Assembly: GCA_900753305.1 (NCBI GenBank)
Contig: CAADYR010000146.1
Span: 3,040-67,039, forward strand
Source: Lachnospiraceae bacterium
GTDB taxonomy: Bacteria; Bacillota; Clostridia; Lachnospirales; Lachnospiraceae
Direction of reading: 5' to 3'
DNA length: 64,000 nucleotides
A program made the translations under genes and the position numbers. The notes under the pieces are model-generated. The model made no database searches. It was not told where the DNA came from and saw only the letters and a program-made list of their open reading frames with translations. Positions 54,727 through 63,986 of the stretch are shown in pieces (the first letter of the stretch is position 1; each line of letters begins with the position of its first letter).

Positions 54727-56469
54727 ATGAAAAATAAAAAGTATACAGTATGCTATCTGGTTATTATATTGATGGCATCCTTTCCATTATTTAATAATTA
54801 TCTGATTCGGGGGCATGATATATATTTTCATCTGATGCGTATAGAAGGATTGGCACAAGGACTGAGAGCAGGAGAATTTCCGGTCAGGATACAACCTGCA
54901 TGGTATGACGGATATGGATATGCCGTATCCGTTTTTTACAGTGATCTGTTTTTATATCCGGCTGCATTGTTGAGATTGCTTGGAATATCACTACAGGATA
55001 CCTATAAGGTATATGTGGTATTATGTAATATAGCGACAGCACTGATATCAGGCTATAGTTTCGGCAAAATATTCAGGAAAAGAGAAATCGGAGTATTCGG
55101 CAGCTGTCTCTACACACTGGCACCGTATCGTCTGGTAAATCTATATACCAGAGGGGCATTGGGAGAATACACAGGGATGATATTCTGGCCTTTACTGATC
55201 TATTCCTGCGTATTGTTACTGAATGAAGATAGAAAAAAAGTCCAGTTACAAAAAGGTGCTGTTTTTATGGGGATCAGTATGGCCGGAATGTTACAGAGCC
55301 ATATGTTGACAGCAGAAATAGCATGTATGGTATTACTTTTATTAGTTATTGTGTATTGCAGACGGATTTTTCATAAGGAAGTTATGCTTGCAGGTTGTGG
55401 TGCGGTTGCAGCTGCACTGGGACTTAGCGCATGGTTCCTGATTCCATTTTTGGATTATATGCTGCTTGGAAGGTTCAATATCAACAGTATTCGTAATAAT
55501 GACATTATGATACAGAGACAGGGAACCTTTCTTTCACAGGTATTTGCGATATTTGATAATGCAGTTGGGCAGAGTCTGGATTCAGGTGCCGGGACAGCAG
55601 GGGATTTTACACAGGGTGTTGGACTGTCTCTGATGCTTTCGGTCATCATATTGATGCTATTGTGTATCCGGGGATATCTGAAGCAGGAAGAAAGAAGAAA
55701 CAGGCAGATCACGATCACAGCAGTCGGCTTAGGAGCTCTTATGGTAGTTATGAGTACTCTGTACTTTCCATGGGACCGACTATGCAGAATAAGCAGGATA
55801 TTCCGGTATATTATTGTAAAAATACAATTTCCATGGCGTTTTACCGGTGTTGCAGTGGGACTGTTAGTAGTAGTATGGTGTGCAGTTCTAAATTATACAG
55901 AACGAGAGTATGACAGAAGAAAAAAAGTAATTACCATATGCCTTGCCGTTGGTATCCTGTTACTGTCAGTCGGACACTTTGTCATAGACCTGAACCAGCG
56001 GGCAGAAAGAATACAGGTTTGTTCTGTAGAGGAAATGGATACTTTCGTGGCATCGGGAGAGGAATATCTGCCCGTTGATACGGTATTGGACAAGCTTAAA
56101 ACGCAGGAACTGTACAAAGATGACAGTGTAGAAATATCAGATGTGGTATATCGTGGGACATCAATAACGATGCATGTGAAGAATACATCGGCGCAGCAGG
56201 CGGGATTAGAACTGCCACGGTTATATTATGCAGGCTATCAGGCACTGGAAGTAACGAATGAAGGACAACATTTTCAAATAGAAGTAACTGATGGAACCAA
56301 TCATGTAATTAAGTTTATGATACCTGAACAGACAGAAGGGAATATTACGCTGTCATTCCGTGAACCATGGTATTGGCGATTGGCAGAGATTATCACATTG
56401 CTATCAGCAGGAATCGTGATATTATATACATATAAAATATGGACAAGGGAGAAACTGAAGAATGAATAA
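54727..56469 (+). CDS. PF10131-like (PTPS-related) multi-membrane protein, probable GT-C
   Basis: This is a 580-residue protein with about eleven helices. The first outer loop RGHDIYFHLMRIEGL (28-42), then FPVRIQPAWYDGYGY (51-65), matches the membrane family called 6-pyruvoyl-tetrahydropterin synthase related, which has nothing visible of PTPS itself and a GT-C-like form. GHD with FH is the likely active-site loop. A beta-rich outer segment (about 430-560) precedes the last helix. GGAAG supports ATG 54727; ATGs at 54700 and 54715 overlap the GT2 gene. The sugar moved is unknown. Confidence 0.7.
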   Translation: MKNKKYTVCYLVIILMASFPLFNNYLIRGHDIYFHLMRIEGLAQGLRAGEFPVRIQPAWYDGYGYAVSVFYSDLFLYPAALLRLLGISLQDTYKVYVVLCNIATALISGYSFGKIFRKREIGVFGSCLYTLAPYRLVNLYTRGALGEYTGMIFWPLLIYSCVLLLNEDRKKVQLQKGAVFMGISMAGMLQSHMLTAEIACMVLLLLVIVYCRRIFHKEVMLAGCGAVAAALGLSAWFLIPFLDYMLLGRFNINSIRNNDIMIQRQGTFLSQVFAIFDNAVGQSLDSGAGTAGDFTQGVGLSLMLSVIILMLLCIRGYLKQEERRNRQITITAVGLGALMVVMSTLYFPWDRLCRISRIFRYIIVKIQFPWRFTGVAVGLLVVVWCAVLNYTEREYDRRKKVITICLAVGILLLSVGHFVIDLNQRAERIQVCSVEEMDTFVASGEEYLPVDTVLDKLKTQELYKDDSVEISDVVYRGTSITMHVKNTSAQQAGLELPRLYYAGYQALEVTNEGQHFQIEVTDGTNHVIKFMIPEQTEGNITLSFREPWYWRLAEIITLLSAGIVILYTYKIWTREKLKNE

Positions 56470-57301
56470 GACAGATAATTTCTTTGTGATACATAATTTT
56501 AATACTGTTCCGGATGAACTGATAGAGCTATGTCAGGATTATATTATATATGATTGTTCAACTGACAGTAATGTGAAAGAGAAACTTCATAATGGACAGT
56601 ATAATGTAATAGATGTAGAGAACACAGGACATAATATTACTACATATTTCTCCTATTTTGATGAGCATTATGCTAATCTGCCGGAAGTGATCTGTCTGCT
56701 AAAGGGCAACATGATAGGACGTCATTGTTCAAAAGAATTCTTTGAGCAGGTATATGATAATAAGACATTTACATTCCTGTATGATGAGAAACAGTACTGG
56801 GATCGTTTCTCAAAATATAATGAAAATAAAGAAAAAAATGAAATTGGAACCACATTTCTTGCAATGGAAAATGTCTATGTAGAGAAAAATAATTCCTGGT
56901 ATGTGGATTCTCCTAATCATCCAAAGAAGTATTTTAATGATGTGGATGATCTGCTCAGATTTATTTATAAAGATCCTATGATTCCACAGTACTGCATGTT
57001 CTCACCGGGAGCCTGCTTTATTGTCCGTAGAGAGCAGATATTAAAGCATAGTCGTGAGTTTTACCGTAACCTGAATAAGATCATGAATTATGCAATGGAC
57101 CCAAGTTTCCCATCAGAAGCACACCAGATTGAGAGGATACTGCCTATTATCTTTACTTCTTTATGTGAAGTAAATGATTGGATGAATGATGAGGCTGCCT
57201 TTGATACCAAACTGCCGGAATGTAGTGCGTACATACAGTATAAATGGGAGAACAGACCCAGAAGATTTAAGAAGCTGAGAAAAGCACTAGGCTTGATATA
57301 G
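56462..57301 (+). CDS. DUF3431-like protein, putative glycosyltransferase
   Basis: This is a 279-residue soluble protein. ENTGHNITTYFSYFDEHY near 53-70, then LPEVICLLKGN near 72-82, resembles the DUF3431 block in which an Asn-x-Gly element is followed by an aromatic helix and a strand ending in a Gly-polar pair. FSPGACFIVRREQI near 180-193 is like the acceptor-side strand of GT-A enzymes. The start overlaps the previous gene by 8 bases. The family match is from memory of the pattern and is moderate. Confidence 0.55.
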   Translation: MNKTDNFFVIHNFNTVPDELIELCQDYIIYDCSTDSNVKEKLHNGQYNVIDVENTGHNITTYFSYFDEHYANLPEVICLLKGNMIGRHCSKEFFEQVYDNKTFTFLYDEKQYWDRFSKYNENKEKNEIGTTFLAMENVYVEKNNSWYVDSPNHPKKYFNDVDDLLRFIYKDPMIPQYCMFSPGACFIVRREQILKHSREFYRNLNKIMNYAMDPSFPSEAHQIERILPIIFTSLCEVNDWMNDEAAFDTKLPECSAYIQYKWENRPRRFKKLRKALGLI

Positions 57302-57322
57302 TCTGGGAGAGGTAAAAGATAC

Positions 57323-58141
57323 ATGAAATTAGTAAGTGTAGTGGTATTGGCATATAGGTCTGCGGATACCATTATAGAAACTTTGGAAAGTATAAAAAAA
57401 CAAACATATCCGAAAATAGAGCTTATTGTAACAGATGATTGTTCGCCGGATAACACTGTTGAAGTAGTAGAAAACTGGATGAAAGATAACAAAGGATGTC
57501 TTTCAGATATGAAATTAGTAACTACTGAAAAGAATACTGGTCTACCATCTAATATCAACAGAGGACTACGGGCTGCAACGGGGATGTATTATAAGGGAAT
57601 CGCAGGAGATGACTATCTGACTGAAGATGCCATAGAGAAATATGTTGATTTTTGCGAGAAGAATCCAGGCGTGTTTCCTATTGCCAAAGTACATTTGTTT
57701 ACAGAACATGATAATAATCCATCATTTCCCGAAATACAGGCATACTGTAATAAATGTTATGATTTTGCTCAGAAAACATATAAAGAACAGTATCAGATGC
57801 TGCTTATGCAGAATCGAATCGTGGCACCCTCAGCAACTTTTTATACCATGGATTTTCTAAAACAGGTTAAGGGCTATGACGAAGAGTATAAATGGTTTGA
57901 GGATTATCCTATGAATCTGAAGGTCATGCATGCAGGATATAGGTTTGGACTTATTGATGAAGAAATTGTCTGGTATCGCATGTCAGAGAAATCTGTTACT
58001 GCCTCTCAACAAATGCGTCTGAAGAAAACAGAAATGAAATTATTTTTCAGAAGAAAGTTATGGTATATGATACAGGCCGGGATGGGATGGGAAGGCATTA
58101 AACAATGTAAATACTGGCTTAAGATTGCAATGACAAAATAG
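57323..58141 (+). CDS. GT2 family glycosyltransferase
   Basis: This is a 272-residue GT-A enzyme. VSVVVLAYRSADTI near 4-17, TDDCSPDNTVE near 37-47 and AGDDYLTED near 94-102 (metal site, DD form) are present; WFEDYPM near 191-197 has the acidic pair. No membrane helix is evident. GGGAGAGG lies upstream of the ATG. From here on the DNA is somewhat more AT-rich than in the middle of the locus. Confidence 0.86.
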   Translation: MKLVSVVVLAYRSADTIIETLESIKKQTYPKIELIVTDDCSPDNTVEVVENWMKDNKGCLSDMKLVTTEKNTGLPSNINRGLRAATGMYYKGIAGDDYLTEDAIEKYVDFCEKNPGVFPIAKVHLFTEHDNNPSFPEIQAYCNKCYDFAQKTYKEQYQMLLMQNRIVAPSATFYTMDFLKQVKGYDEEYKWFEDYPMNLKVMHAGYRFGLIDEEIVWYRMSEKSVTASQQMRLKKTEMKLFFRRKLWYMIQAGMGWEGIKQCKYWLKIAMTK

Positions 58142-58160
58142 AAGGAGAAGGAAACTGACA

Positions 58161-59333
58161 ATGAATATTGTGATTATTCCTGCCTTTTTCCAAACAAAGA
58201 GCAGAAAAACGCTGGGAAGTTTCTTCTTGGAACAGGCAAGAGCATTACAGCAAAAAGGACACAAAGTTACTATTCTGTATTGCGATACTTATTCCATAAA
58301 ATGTGTGAAGGACTGGTTCACATACAGTGAGGAAAAGTCTGAAATCATAGAAGGTATTCAAATTTACAGAAATAGATGTTTTTGTCCATTGAAACATGGA
58401 ATAGAGGGACATCGTGAAGCCTTTGCCCAAGGTATTCAGAAGCTATATGATCAATATATGCAGGAGAACAGACCGGATATCATACATGCACACTGTTGTG
58501 TATGGGCCGGGTATGCAGCAATGAAGCTTTCTGGGCAGATAGGAATACCGTATGTGGTAACAGAACATGCTACTTTGTTTCAACTGCACAGGGATGAAAT
58601 CAGTGAAAAAAATGATAAAGTCATTCGGAAAATTTTTCAAAAAGCAGCAAGAGTGATCTGTGTAAGTGGAGCCTTTGCCAAGCTGATAGAGTCCTATCGC
58701 CCAGATATTGATGTAGTTGGTAATGTAGTAAACTGTGATGCCTTTGTGCCACGGGTAGATTCTGAGAAACACCGGGGAATCAGATTTCTTACAGTGTGCT
58801 ATATGGAGGAAGAAGCACAACTGTATAAAAAGGGTATAGATATATTAATTCAGGCATGGACAGAAGTTGTTAAGAAATATACGGATGTAAAACTTGTAAT
58901 TGGTGGCGGAGGAAGCGCCAAAACTAAAGTAGAGCAATGGGTGGAAGAACACGGCATTTCAAAATATGTAGAATTTACCGGTGCTTTGGACAGAAGGCAG
59001 GTAATACAGCAAATGCAGTCATGCGATTGTTTTGTCCTGCCCAGCCGTTACGAGACCTTTGGTGTGGTATATATAGAGGCCATGGCTTGTGGAAAACCTG
59101 TTATTGCAGTGGCTAATGGAGGTCCGGATGATTTTGTTAAAACATTTAATGGCCTTTTAATAAAACCAGAGGCAGAAGAGTTGGTTCAGGCGGTTTATGA
59201 AATGATCGGACACTTAACACGGGGAAACTATTACCAGGAAGAAAAGATTTCAAACTATATAAAAAGTAAATTCTCGTATGAAGCGATTGCAGAACAATTA
59301 GAAGCAATCTATAATTCAATAAAGAGTGCATAG
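58161..59333 (+). CDS. GT4 family glycosyltransferase
   Basis: This is a 390-residue GT-B retaining enzyme. IVIIPAFFQTKSRKTLGSFF near 3-22 is the acceptor loop of the subgroup whose members begin with a xFF or GxF element. HAHCCVWAGYAA near 110-121, a YVVTEHATLF strand, and YETFGVVYIEAMACGKPVIA near 297-316 (E-x7-E) are clear. AAGGAGAAGG precedes the ATG. It is 19 bases after the GT2 gene. Donor and acceptor are unknown. Confidence 0.87.
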   Translation: MNIVIIPAFFQTKSRKTLGSFFLEQARALQQKGHKVTILYCDTYSIKCVKDWFTYSEEKSEIIEGIQIYRNRCFCPLKHGIEGHREAFAQGIQKLYDQYMQENRPDIIHAHCCVWAGYAAMKLSGQIGIPYVVTEHATLFQLHRDEISEKNDKVIRKIFQKAARVICVSGAFAKLIESYRPDIDVVGNVVNCDAFVPRVDSEKHRGIRFLTVCYMEEEAQLYKKGIDILIQAWTEVVKKYTDVKLVIGGGGSAKTKVEQWVEEHGISKYVEFTGALDRRQVIQQMQSCDCFVLPSRYETFGVVYIEAMACGKPVIAVANGGPDDFVKTFNGLLIKPEAEELVQAVYEMIGHLTRGNYYQEEKISNYIKSKFSYEAIAEQLEAIYNSIKSA

Positions 59334-59352
59334 AAGTATAGGAGAGATGACT

Positions 59353-60477
59353 GTGCGTGAAAAGATGAATAAAATAGGCAATCTGTGCTTTTGGATTGCA
59401 CTTGTGATAGAGAGTGTTATAGTCATGATTGATAAAAGTGCATATATCAATCCCTGGGAAGGAAAACTATTCCGGCTGACTTTTGTATTATTTTGCATTA
59501 AGGTAATTACTACCCAATATTCTAAAAAAGAATGGATCGCAATAGCGATAGCAGGTATTCTGGTATCCATATCGTATCTGGTAAATGACAAAGACGAAGT
59601 GGTTCGGGCTGCTGTTTTTGTGATTTCCTGTAAAAATATTGACGTAAAGAAAATATTAAAGGTGGTACTTGGCATTACACTGGCAGGTTCGGTAATTCTG
59701 TTTGTTTTAGCAGCAAGTGGCACATTTGGTGCTATGACAATGACAGCCAATTTTGGCCGGGGACCATTTCCGGGCATTGTTGAAACAAGATACTGTTTTG
59801 GTATGGGACATCCTAATGCTTTTCAGTGTATGATGTATATGATGACAGTTTTATGCTTATATATCTATGTTGATAAAATGAAATGGTATCATTTTGTCCT
59901 GTTACTTTTAATAAATGTAATGACTTATCATTATACCGATTCAAATACAGCAATGTTGGTAATAGGAGCAACCATAATAGGAGCAGCTATTATGAAGTAT
60001 GTTCCAATACTAAAAAATCTGAAATGGATCTATTGGTTGAGCGCTGCATTTGTACTGACATTAGTTATTTTCTCTGCTGTAGGTTCTTACACAGGAAGAG
60101 AAACACAGTTTATGTACGATTTGGATCAGATATTAAATGGAAGATTTCAGTATGCTCATGCGATTGAAAATGCAAGAGTAGAGAATTGGACCTTATTCTC
60201 AAATAGAGCAAACACAGAGTTTTTTGATCAAGGATTTATCCGTCTGTTTTACTGGTATGGAATTATTCCGGGAATCATGTACGTATTGGCAAATTTATAT
60301 TTGATTTATCAGAGTTATCAAAAAAGAGATTACATGCTGCTCATTATTGTAGTAGGATTTTCACTGTTTTCAATGATGGAGGCCCATTTAGTTTCTGTTT
60401 ATATTTTACGTAATTACTTATTTATTTTGCTTGGAAGTTATTGGTATCAACCATTTGAGAGAAAGGAAAAGGTATAG
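59353..60477 (+). CDS. O-antigen polymerase-like membrane protein (Wzy type)
   Basis: This is a 374-residue protein with about ten helices. GMGHPNAFQCMMYM near 143-156 and a following TDSNTAMLV near 190-198 match the polymerase/ligase pattern in which a long outer loop (about 235-280) lies near the C-terminus. It is shorter than the WzyC-like protein at 17283 and of a different branch. AGGAG (59340-59344) lies 8 bases before GTG 59353; ATG 59347 is too close and ATG 59365 is possible. It would polymerise lipid-linked repeat units outside the membrane. Confidence 0.72.
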   Translation: MREKMNKIGNLCFWIALVIESVIVMIDKSAYINPWEGKLFRLTFVLFCIKVITTQYSKKEWIAIAIAGILVSISYLVNDKDEVVRAAVFVISCKNIDVKKILKVVLGITLAGSVILFVLAASGTFGAMTMTANFGRGPFPGIVETRYCFGMGHPNAFQCMMYMMTVLCLYIYVDKMKWYHFVLLLLINVMTYHYTDSNTAMLVIGATIIGAAIMKYVPILKNLKWIYWLSAAFVLTLVIFSAVGSYTGRETQFMYDLDQILNGRFQYAHAIENARVENWTLFSNRANTEFFDQGFIRLFYWYGIIPGIMYVLANLYLIYQSYQKRDYMLLIIVVGFSLFSMMEAHLVSVYILRNYLFILLGSYWYQPFERKEKV

Positions 60478-60478
60478 T

Positions 60479-61231
60479 ATGCAGGACGTTTTAGTCAGTG
60501 TGTTAACTCCGTGCTTTAATAGCGTAAAAACGATAGAAAAAACATTAGAGTGCATCGAACAACAGACATATCCTGATATAGAGTATATTATACTGGATGG
60601 TGGCTCTACAGATGGAACTTTGGATATAATAGAACATCATAGAGCAAAATTGCCTAAACAGTTCACTTTGGTTTCAGAAAAGGATAATGGAATCTATGAT
60701 GCCATGAATAAGGGAATCAGACAGGCTTCTGGTAAGTTGATCGGTATCGTAAACAGTGATGACTGGTATGAAAAGGATACCATAGAAAACGTAGTAAAGG
60801 CTTATCAGGGTAATCAGTATGAAGTAGTTTATGGTATGCAGAAAACCTATTTAAATGGGAAAGAAAAGGCAACTTTTATCTATCACCATGATTTTTTACC
60901 GCAGCAGATGATCACTCATCCTACTTGTTTTGTGACAAAGGATGTATATGAAAAATTTGGAGTATTTGATTTACAATATAAGTCAGCAGCAGATTATGAT
61001 TTTATGTTACGATTATATCAGACAAAACAGGTTACTTTTACACCAGTGATGAAGATTCTTTCTAATTTTCAGTTGGGAGGTATGTCAAGCAGTCAGGTCG
61101 GTGTACAGGAAAATTTAAAGGTCAGATATAAATATGGATATTTGTCTAAAAAGCAGCTAGTCTTTCAGACAATAAAAAGCAAGATATATCAATGGCTACA
61201 TGAAAAAGGTAAAAATCAGGAAGGAAGTTAG
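60479..61231 (+). CDS. GT2 family glycosyltransferase (WcaE/WbgO-like)
   Basis: This is a 250-residue GT-A enzyme. VSVLTPCFNSVKTIEKTL near 6-23, LDGGSTDGT near 38-46, DNGIYDAMNKG near 68-78 and NSDDWYE near 90-96 are the blocks of the WcaE/WbgO-type group. ATG 60479 follows GAAAGG; the open frame reaches back to 60431 inside the polymerase gene. It starts one base after the polymerase stop, and the GtrII-like gene follows 2 bases after it. Confidence 0.87.
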   Translation: MQDVLVSVLTPCFNSVKTIEKTLECIEQQTYPDIEYIILDGGSTDGTLDIIEHHRAKLPKQFTLVSEKDNGIYDAMNKGIRQASGKLIGIVNSDDWYEKDTIENVVKAYQGNQYEVVYGMQKTYLNGKEKATFIYHHDFLPQQMITHPTCFVTKDVYEKFGVFDLQYKSAADYDFMLRLYQTKQVTFTPVMKILSNFQLGGMSSSQVGVQENLKVRYKYGYLSKKQLVFQTIKSKIYQWLHEKGKNQEGS

Positions 61232-61233
61232 GG

Positions 61234-62802
61234 ATGGAACGCTTGAACCAGCTGATAAAGAAACAGTATGCAAAGGTACCTAAAGAGTGCAAAATAGCAG
61301 TAGTTTCGGTTATAGTATTTGGATTATTAGCGCATAATTACATGTTTACAAATAAATTACCCAATTATGATGATATGGGCATTACAGGATTTGGGGCAAC
61401 ATTTAGACTGGGCAGATGGTTTTTATGGGTATTAGGAGCTGCTGTATATCATTTAGACTTTTCATACAGTCTGCCATGGATAAATGGAATAGTAAGCCTT
61501 GTTTTTATTGCAGTTTCTGCTGCATTATTGGTTTATATATTTAATTTGAAAAATAAGTTGTCAATTATATTGATTTCGGGGATGCTGGTCGTATTTCCAA
61601 GCTGGACAGCTACCTTCTTTTTTATGTTTACAGCACCGTATTATTCTTTGGCTGTTTTTTTAGGAGTATTAGGTGTTTTCTTTACGGTGACTTATCGAAA
61701 GGGATATATTTTAGCCGTTCTTTGCACAGTTTTATCACTTGGAATATATCAGGCATATTTTCCGTTTATAGCATCTTTATACGTGATGGTTTTGATTCAA
61801 AATCTGGTTCAGAATGAAACAATTCGTGTCAGAGAAAAAATAAAGAATTCTTTTAAATATCTGTTTCTTTTGGTTGGTTCCATAATTCTTTATGGTATTA
61901 TTACAGAGCTGACACTTTTAATTACAGGACAGCAGTTGGCGTCTTACCGAGGACTGGATAATGTTGGTACAATTTCAATAGAAAAGATTGGTCTGATAAT
62001 AAAAGAAATTTTTACATGTTTTGCTTCGTTGTGCCTGGGCAATGATTACGAGTTAAGTTATAATGTGCTGTTAAAGGCTGGATATACAATAGCATTTTTG
62101 TTTTGGCTAATTGAAAGTATTATATGTGTGTGTATATTGTTGAACCAAAAACGAAAAATTGAGAGTATTTGGTTTGTCATATTATCCTTAGCATTATTTA
62201 TCAGCTTAAATGGAATCTGTATTATGTGCCCGGAGCCGGATGCAGTGTATAGTTTGATGCGTTATGCATATGTGCTGATACCTGTATATCCGTTAATACT
62301 GGCTGATATATGTATAGAAAATTTTTCAGGTAAGATGAATGTAATTTTATGTGAAAATATCCTTACCTGTGTTATTTTTATAATGAGTTTGACGTATTGT
62401 CATTTTGCAAACGCACAGTATCTCAGTATGGATTTGGGCTTGAAACAGGCGATAGGATTTTATACTCCTATCATTACGCAAATAAAAAGTTTGGATGGCT
62501 ATACAGATGAAACAGAAGTAATATTTATCGGCGTTAATGAAACAGAGATAGATGATAAGACAATGTATCATAATGACGTTATGAGAAAATTTGATATCAG
62601 TGGAAGGGATAGTATCCTATCACAGACGGGTTCGCTAAATTATTTATTATCGATATACTGTGGTTTTAATCCTTCAAAACTTGAGTATTATATGGGAGAA
62701 GGCACAAGGGGAATAGATGAAATTGAGGACATGCCTGTTTATCCTGAAAATGGTTCAATTCAAATGATAAATGGAAAAGCAATAGTAAAACTTGCAGAGT
62801 GA
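61234..62802 (+). CDS. GtrII-like glucosyltransferase membrane protein (PF14264 type)
   Basis: This is a 522-residue protein with about eleven helices. LPNYDDMGITGFGATFRLGR near 42-61 is the first-loop block of the Glucos_trans_II (GtrII) family, with the acidic DD of a GT-C enzyme. FPSWTATFFFMFTAPYY near 119-135 and LGIYQAYFPF near 168-177 also fit. GtrII proteins use Und-P-glucose to decorate O-antigen in Gram-negative bacteria. GGAAGG lies upstream of the ATG. No dedicated Und-P-glucose synthase is in the window apart from the fusion at 15685. Confidence 0.8.
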   Translation: MERLNQLIKKQYAKVPKECKIAVVSVIVFGLLAHNYMFTNKLPNYDDMGITGFGATFRLGRWFLWVLGAAVYHLDFSYSLPWINGIVSLVFIAVSAALLVYIFNLKNKLSIILISGMLVVFPSWTATFFFMFTAPYYSLAVFLGVLGVFFTVTYRKGYILAVLCTVLSLGIYQAYFPFIASLYVMVLIQNLVQNETIRVREKIKNSFKYLFLLVGSIILYGIITELTLLITGQQLASYRGLDNVGTISIEKIGLIIKEIFTCFASLCLGNDYELSYNVLLKAGYTIAFLFWLIESIICVCILLNQKRKIESIWFVILSLALFISLNGICIMCPEPDAVYSLMRYAYVLIPVYPLILADICIENFSGKMNVILCENILTCVIFIMSLTYCHFANAQYLSMDLGLKQAIGFYTPIITQIKSLDGYTDETEVIFIGVNETEIDDKTMYHNDVMRKFDISGRDSILSQTGSLNYLLSIYCGFNPSKLEYYMGEGTRGIDEIEDMPVYPENGSIQMINGKAIVKLAE

Positions 62803-62859
62803 AAAAACAAAAATTTATTTTTGGTATAAGTATAATCAATAGTCTTGGAGATATATTGG

Positions 62860-63984
62860 ATGAATTATCATAATAAAAGAAAAATTGCAATTATTTCTTT
62901 AAATACAGAAAAGAGGAGCCTAAGTAAATACTACAATTCCCAGGCAGAAGGTTTGGCAAAAGCATTCTCCAAGTCAGGACATGATGTAGAAGTGTATCAC
63001 CTCATTCCTGATCTGGATGGAGAAAAAGAAGAAATAGAACATGATGGTGTCAAAAGCATTTATTTGAAGACAAAACATATAGGAAAACATGCATTGCCTG
63101 ACTATACCGGATTTAATGTAGATAGAGAGTGCTACATTACGGCATCAGATAACTATATCGCATTGCGGGGATTCTTTAAATGGTGCAGGAAAAATAATAT
63201 CTTATGTCTGCCGTACATTGGAGTTATTAGAAGCAATAATGCTTCAGCTTGGAAGAAGAAAATAGTAGATTTATTTTGCGATAATACATGGTTTTATAAA
63301 AAGTATCCCACTGTTGTGAAAACCCCTGCTTTAGCCGAACAATTGAGAGCATTAGGTGCAGGAGATAATGTAAAAATAATTCCGGTGGGGCTGGATGAAA
63401 GTATTTTAAAACAGAATTATGCAAAGTATAACATAAACGATTTAAAAGAAAAATGGGGATATCATTCAGAAAATAAAGTGCTGCTGTTTATTGGGCGAAT
63501 GACAAATGAAAAACAGCCGCTTAAAATGGTAGAAATATTCCAACAATTATACGCACAGGATAAGAATTACAGGTTACTGATGATTGGACAGGGAGAATTG
63601 TTAGAGCAGGTAAAACAGAGTATTTCACAGAAATCACTTGGGAATGTCGTATCAATCATGGAAAAGATAGAAAACAGTAATATTTGGGAAGCGTATCGTA
63701 TAGCATATGCCTATGTTAATTTAAATGAACATGAGATCTTTGGTATGTCAATTTTGGAAGCTATGTACTATGAGTGCCCTGTTGTGGCGTTGGAAGCACC
63801 GGGACCTGATTATATTCTGGAACATGGGAAGTATGGTTATTTATGCAGCAGTGATTTAGAGTTATATAATAGTTTGATACAGAAAAAATTAAGGGGAAAG
63901 ATAGAAGATGCAAAAAGCAGAATATGTAACCAGTATACATGGAATGAATCTGCAAAGGAATTTTTTAAAGTATGGAGGAATTAG
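62860..63984 (+). CDS. GT4 family glycosyltransferase
   Basis: This is a 374-residue GT-B enzyme. IAIISLNTEKRSLSKYYNSQ near 8-27 is the acceptor-side region. LLFIGRMTNEKQPLKMV near 207-223 and EHEIFGMSILEAMYYECPV near 288-306 (E-x7-E) form the donor site. GGAG (62847-62850) lies 9 bases before ATG 62860; a TTG at 62845 lies before that site. The 57-base gap upstream has a TATAAT (62831-62836) but no matching -35, so a promoter there is only a possibility. Confidence 0.86.
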   Translation: MNYHNKRKIAIISLNTEKRSLSKYYNSQAEGLAKAFSKSGHDVEVYHLIPDLDGEKEEIEHDGVKSIYLKTKHIGKHALPDYTGFNVDRECYITASDNYIALRGFFKWCRKNNILCLPYIGVIRSNNASAWKKKIVDLFCDNTWFYKKYPTVVKTPALAEQLRALGAGDNVKIIPVGLDESILKQNYAKYNINDLKEKWGYHSENKVLLFIGRMTNEKQPLKMVEIFQQLYAQDKNYRLLMIGQGELLEQVKQSISQKSLGNVVSIMEKIENSNIWEAYRIAYAYVNLNEHEIFGMSILEAMYYECPVVALEAPGPDYILEHGKYGYLCSSDLELYNSLIQKKLRGKIEDAKSRICNQYTWNESAKEFFKVWRN

Positions 63985-63986
63985 AA

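Noticed and set aside
54727..56469. A pterin-synthesis role implied by the family name PTPS-related
   Set aside because: The protein is a many-helix membrane protein with a GT-C-like first loop and no 6-pyruvoyl-tetrahydropterin synthase motifs.
62825..62836. A promoter before the last GT4 gene (TATAAT at 62831)
   Set aside because: No -35-like sequence lies 16-19 bases upstream and there is no extended -10, so it is not listed as a feature.
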